Assembly (NCBI GenBank): GCA_000149265.1
Contig: CH003080.1
Span: 223,866-287,865 of the forward strand
DNA length: 64,000 nucleotides
Source of the DNA: Ciona savignyi
Lineage: Eukaryota > Chordata > Ascidiacea > Phlebobranchia > Cionidae
Direction of reading: 5' to 3'
Shown here: in pieces, positions 63,101 to 64,000 of the stretch
How the letters are laid out: each line of letters begins with the position of its first letter
Position numbering within the stretch: the stretch's first letter is position 1
Program-made: the position numbers and the translations under genes
Notes under the pieces: generated by a model
What the model saw: the letters and a program-made list of their open reading frames with translations, nothing else
Told to the model about the DNA's origin: nothing
Databases searched by the model: none

Positions 63101-63557
63101 AAGCTTACTTTGAAAACCCAATTCTACTAATTTTTTCATTTAGTTTACATCGAGCATTTATACCTTTCTGTATGTTGAACGCTTTGCTTGGCCTAATCAC
63201 ATCAATGCACTTACGATTGTTAACATAAAATTTTGCCACAGTAACCGTATTCGTTCAGGCATTTCCTGAGTTTATGTTACTTTTATAATTTACCCCGTAT
63301 GAGTCAAGCTAAAAACACTAAACCCAGGAAATGCGGATAGATTTTTTCAAAAACTATTCTTCAAATAGTTCGCACGAACTCTTTAATTCTATGGAACCGT
63401 ATCCTTAGATCTTACCTTACAATATAAACGGTAGGAAACAAGAAGAATAACTATAAACAAGTAGTTCAACAGTAATTCAAATTCACCCACCTGCTACTTG
63501 ACCGCGACAGGACAACGGCGCCAGAACAAAACAGAGAAGACACAACACAAGGGGCAT
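44965..63557 (-). CDS. Giant FN3 / SEA-like / multi-EGF single-pass membrane protein, 18 exons
   Basis: Exons from 5' to 3' on the minus strand: 63557-63491, 61881-61712, 61351-61240, 60813-60636, 60175-60024, 59138-58833, 58212-57994, 57804-57616, 57161-56995, 56602-56479, 56363-51614, 51303-51140, 50175-50052, 48958-48800, 47875-47768, 47701-46132, 45823-45723, 45162-44965. All borders are GT/AG and all phases agree, apart from one 1-bp excess in each EGF exon. Corrected length is 2,951 residues. Architecture: signal peptide; FN3 x2; SEA-like; about 230 residues of unclear class, partly FN3-like; about 38 EGF; FN3 x2; about 13 EGF; transmembrane helix; ~75-residue cytoplasmic tail. Expected at the cell surface, probably in adhesion or recognition; the exact function is unknown. 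I recognise no named orthologue; the EGF type resembles the calcium-binding repeats of fibrillins and Notch. Confidence 0.88.
45260..45530 (+). repeat. Two adjoining SINE 3' fragments in the last intron
   Basis: A diverged tail piece ('aatatacaacacaatgcaat', 45260-45350) is followed by a better copy from 45354 ('gctagtcagttgtgtccttg') that lacks the tRNA head and ends in 'aaatatcctatct'. Both are in the intron between the transmembrane and tail exons. Confidence 0.65.
45723..45823 (-). CDS. Transmembrane exon of the giant EGF gene
   Basis: A 101-bp exon encoding 'ISWWIILLVCIGSFIALVIL' and 'AYFLWTKRR': one ~25-residue hydrophobic helix followed by a basic stop-transfer motif. This gives a type I orientation with the EGF arrays outside. 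Too short for a long open frame. Acceptor is TTTTAG|CTGCAGG, donor CAGAG|GTAAAC. Confidence 0.9.
46132..47701 (-). CDS. 1.57-kb exon with about 13 EGF-like repeats
   Basis: The first repeat begins with split Asp, 'VNECAFISNDCHMFANC', and twelve units have all six cysteines. The thirteenth ('CISSTHNCSGNEQC' to 'SFTCVIAQ') stops after the fourth Cys and runs straight into the transmembrane exon. The same 41-residue plan as the larger array is kept, but most units read TNTIGSF or TNNIGSF rather than TNTTGSF. An extra G at plus position 46593 shifts the frame in unit 10; removing it gives exactly 522 whole codons and correct phases at both ends. Confidence 0.9.
46132..47701 (-). repeat. Tandem array of 123-bp EGF-coding repeats (second array)
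   Basis: Twelve complete units and one truncated unit on the same 123-bp period as the larger array. Neighbouring units alternate TNTIGSF/TNNIGSF and 'TLGTHNC'/'TSGTHNC', suggesting duplication of a two-unit block (246 bp) in units e to i. Confidence 0.9.
46593..46593 (-). other. Single-base insertion breaking the frame of the second EGF array
   Basis: The plus strand reads 'cattaatagtctgagcag' where sister repeats read 'cattaatatctgagcag'. Reading on in the original frame gives a stop at 46587. Downstream repeats, the transmembrane helix and the tail are all intact in the shifted frame. Confidence 0.9.
47768..48958 (-). CDS. FN3 domain 4 (two exons)
   Basis: Exons 48958-48800 and 47875-47768 are joined at phase 1. 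It opens 'GPLPPQNLVIANYNGTHAVA' then 'TWSASAGAVTYQL', with the FN3 Trp. The second exon has 'PLVNLATGIQYQLNVSACIN', the conserved L-x-x-G-x-x-Y-x-x-x-V strand. Confidence 0.8.
48152..48462 (+). repeat. Full-length tRNA-derived SINE with (TATCC)-type tail
   Basis: It lies in the intron between the two exons of FN3 domain 4. The tRNA-like head ('ccggttggtataacggtta') and conserved body are followed by a 3' microsatellite of 'atcctatcctat' units (48433-48459). It is closest in sequence to the copy at 44273. Confidence 0.75.
49098..49370 (+). repeat. tRNA-derived SINE
   Basis: The same family as at 48152, in the intron between FN3 domains 3 and 4. The head reads 'ccggttagtctggcggttaa' and the tail ends with 'aaacatgtatatc'. 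Confidence 0.75.
49383..49530 (-). repeat. Second, more diverged tRNA-derived SINE on the minus strand
   Basis: Minus strand 'agctcaattggtaagagc' is a good pol III A-box, followed by a degenerate B-box 'aggatcaaaacta'. The body then shares 'aacccagtggatt' with the plus-strand family. A further minus-orientation scrap with 'gaacccagtggatta' lies at about 49760-49790. Confidence 0.55.
50052..51303 (-). CDS. FN3 domain 3 (two exons)
   Basis: Exons 51303-51140 and 50175-50052 are joined at phase 0. It opens 'PGSVSGLKVIEVGSSFVSLA' followed by W, the FN3 Trp, and continues 'ALFYLLNITL'. The second exon has 'MSLQSGSSYTVSVNAQNSAG', a textbook FN3 F-G strand region. Either of two nearby acceptors (51303 or a few bases further in) keeps the phase. 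Confidence 0.8.
50541..50621 (+). repeat. Short direct repeat (~50-bp offset)
   Basis: 'gttgatgtttagtaaagac' occurs at 50541 and again at 50591, with similar T-rich flanks. Intronic. Confidence 0.7.
51614..56363 (-). CDS. 4.75-kb exon with about 38 EGF-like repeats
   Basis: It opens with a degenerate hybrid repeat ('SCSLIGQNCAINATTFVGSF' then a normal EGF second half). Thirty-seven complete 41-residue calcium-binding EGF repeats follow, then 'QLLK' before donor AAAAG|GTATAA. Cysteines fall at repeat positions 5, 12, 18, 27, 29 and 40. Positions 1-5 read DINEC and positions 18-27 'CTNTTGSFTC', the Asp/Asn hydroxylation consensus. An extra C at plus position 55010 shifts the frame inside repeat 10. 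With it removed, length and phases fit exactly (1,582 whole codons plus 1-1 phase ends). Confidence 0.9.
51627..56178 (-). repeat. Tandem array of 37 x 123-bp EGF-coding repeats
   Basis: The period is exactly 123 bp. Repeat n starts at 56178-123(n-1) for n up to 10, and at 54947-123(n-11) thereafter (one extra base in repeat 10). Interior units are nearly identical at DNA level. The last two (36 and 37) are divergent. Five units (7, 13, 16, 25, 29) carry a shared variant with 'DIHNC' and 'TNTAVSF', and a three-unit block recurs as 14-15-16 and 27-28-29. This is the signature of unequal crossing-over or gene conversion. Confidence 0.95.
55010..55010 (-). other. Single-base insertion breaking the reading frame of EGF repeat 10
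   Basis: The plus strand reads 'ccagtagctgttgatac' where sister repeats read 'ccagtagtgttgatac'. The extra C causes a frameshift in an otherwise open 4.75-kb exon. Confidence 0.9.
56479..58212 (-). CDS. Four exons for an unclassified, partly FN3-like extracellular region
   Basis: Exons 58212-57994, 57804-57616, 57161-56995 and 56602-56479 are in phase. Exon 58212 ('PGYQFNYLSQHGYHTLRYFN' onward) matches nothing I know. Exon 57804 has 'YFILTSNTIYGIKHRYTIKL', like the second half of an FN3. The last two exons form another FN3-like unit ('GYSVTFGGNTYTLAEVDLDS', then 'VGAPVLLQVASNARLSNGS'). The donor at 56479 lies inside a longer open frame that otherwise reads to a stop. Confidence 0.65.
57527..57590 (+). 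repeat. A-rich minisatellite, ~16-bp unit
   Basis: Repeats of 'acatagcaaacaaaaa' with small length changes, lying just inside the intron next to the exon ending at 57616. Confidence 0.75.
58430..58700 (-). repeat. Degenerate minus-strand SINE fragments
   Basis: Reverse-complement copies of the body block (about 58430-58500, 'gttaattgtgtccgtgggca' on the minus strand) and of the 'tagttagttgtgtatatagg' block (about 58630-58700). Intronic and strongly diverged. Confidence 0.4.
58833..59138 (-). CDS. SEA-like domain exon
   Basis: One phase 1-1 exon of 102 codons. Its sequence follows the SEA layout: 'ARVELVNTSFTSTLTEDF' (first strand and helix), 'ALLSAYRNISTNVVDVLIPE' (second helix and strand), then 'VSGNILFHHEIVLSNQ' as the central strand pair where cleaving SEA domains carry GSVVV. 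The 'GNILF' form lacks the Ser nucleophile, so autoproteolysis is not predicted. Four or more N-glycosylation sequons are present. Assignment is by pattern only. Confidence 0.55.
60024..60813 (-). CDS. FN3 domain 2 (two exons)
   Basis: Exons 60813-60636 and 60175-60024 are joined at phase 2. It begins 'APSGLSILNVITTPTFLTVF', has 'GATGWEIEV' and 'VPSNTYYVAV', then 'LNPNTPHTLRARVSQLNN'. This matches the FN3 pattern including the 'L.P.T.Y.l.v.a' type turn. It ends at phase 1. Confidence 0.7.
61015..61115 (+). repeat. Degenerate SINE body fragment
   Basis: 'aaacccagtaggtta' and 'aaggtctaaatcatatacaa' are in the same order as in the intact copies. No tRNA head remains. Confidence 0.4.
61240..61881 (-). 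CDS. FN3 domain 1 (two exons)
   Basis: Exons 61881-61712 and 61351-61240 are joined at phase 0. The sequence begins 'APANFTITNQHHTGFTVIF', then 'ATGYEVLV' and, in the second exon, 'NINYNIQLRSFDASN'. This is the usual FN3 strand pattern (Pro-rich entry, Y-x-V strand, Y-x-I-x-L strand). Several N-x-S/T sequons agree with an extracellular location. Confidence 0.75.
62618..62633. repeat. (TA)n microsatellite
   Basis: Eight TA dinucleotides in the first intron of the giant EGF gene. Confidence 0.8.
63491..63557 (-). CDS. Signal-peptide exon of the giant EGF gene
   Basis: It encodes 'MPLVLCLLCFVLAPLSCRGQ' plus two residues: a short hydrophobic core followed by a small polar region, a classical secretory signal. 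It is too short to appear as a long open frame. The donor CAG|GTGGGT leaves phase 1, which fits the acceptor at 61881 (Ala completed). Confidence 0.8.
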
Positions 63558-64000
63558 TTCCTTTTTTAAAAAGAATTAATGACATTTAATACCAAATAGT
63601 TGATGTTCCTTGAACAAACCGACTGTTAACGTATTGCAGACCACCAATCCAATTTTATAGGAAATGAGGTTAAATAAGTTCTTACTAATATATTTTAATG
63701 AATTGTGTCACACATGTAATATTTCCAAACGATATCGAAGATTTTGTATCAAATTAGATGCTGAATTAGCGAGATCAGCAATATCTCCGAAATTCCTCAA
63801 AGTAAAAATAAATATTTCAACATCCTTTTTTCTTATTGGACTGATCAGTTTAGCATACCCCATTAACTTATACAAAATCTAACGCTAAATTTGTTGACGT
63901 TAGAAATTTTGTCACGACGTTGGTAACTTTACGACAACCAGCGCTTAGCCGCAGACTTCTAGGGGAACTATTATTCCAGCGAGACATGTTTTGGAATAAA
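63558..64000 (-). other. Upstream flank of the giant EGF gene
   Basis: Should hold the 5' UTR and promoter. An A/T-rich tract directly precedes the ATG; no clear TATA box or other motif was recognised. Confidence 0.4.

Overview
This is animal nuclear DNA. It is AT-rich, its genes are split by many short introns, and it carries tRNA-derived SINEs. The mix of genes (an invertebrate-type Myc, an ionotropic glutamate receptor, and a giant FN3/EGF membrane protein built from exon-shuffled modules) together with the SINE type fits a tunicate such as Ciona. That organism call is inference. No bacterial, phage or CRISPR features were seen. All exon models were built by hand from reading-frame phase, GT/AG borders and protein motifs.

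Layout. (1) 1-3889, plus strand: the 3' end of an ionotropic glutamate receptor gene (second half of the ligand-binding domain, M4 and a long cytoplasmic tail); its N-terminal half and M1-M3 lie upstream of the window. (2) 3.9-18.4 kb: a long stretch with no recognisable gene. It holds a degenerate SINE, a short (AC)n run, a CRE palindrome and a compact E2F / CACGTG / E2F element near 17.15 kb. (3) 18.4-33.6 kb, minus strand: a Myc gene with two coding exons separated by an 11.8 kb intron. Myc box I with its phosphodegron, Myc box II, the acidic junction and bHLH-zipper are all visible, and about 85 residues extend past the zipper. (4) 33.65-44.74 kb: Myc upstream and intergenic DNA, with two E2F-type sites about 1.3 kb upstream of the Myc coding start. 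(5) 44.7-63.56 kb, minus strand: one 18-exon gene for a single-pass membrane protein of about 2,950 residues. In order it has a signal peptide, two FN3 domains, a SEA-like domain, a poorly recognised extracellular part, about 38 calcium-binding EGF repeats in one 4.75 kb exon, two more FN3 domains, about 13 EGF repeats in a 1.57 kb exon, one transmembrane helix and a short tyrosine-containing tail.

The giant EGF protein is the most unusual object. Its repeats are a perfect 123-bp period and nearly identical inside the arrays. Every module is bounded by phase-1 introns. Nearly every repeat overlays consensus sites for calcium binding, Asn hydroxylation, O-fucose, N-glycosylation and an EOGT-like site. 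Each array carries exactly one 1-bp insertion that breaks the frame. The genes show no sign of acting together: the glutamate receptor and Myc are convergent neighbours, and Myc and the EGF gene are both on the minus strand but far apart.
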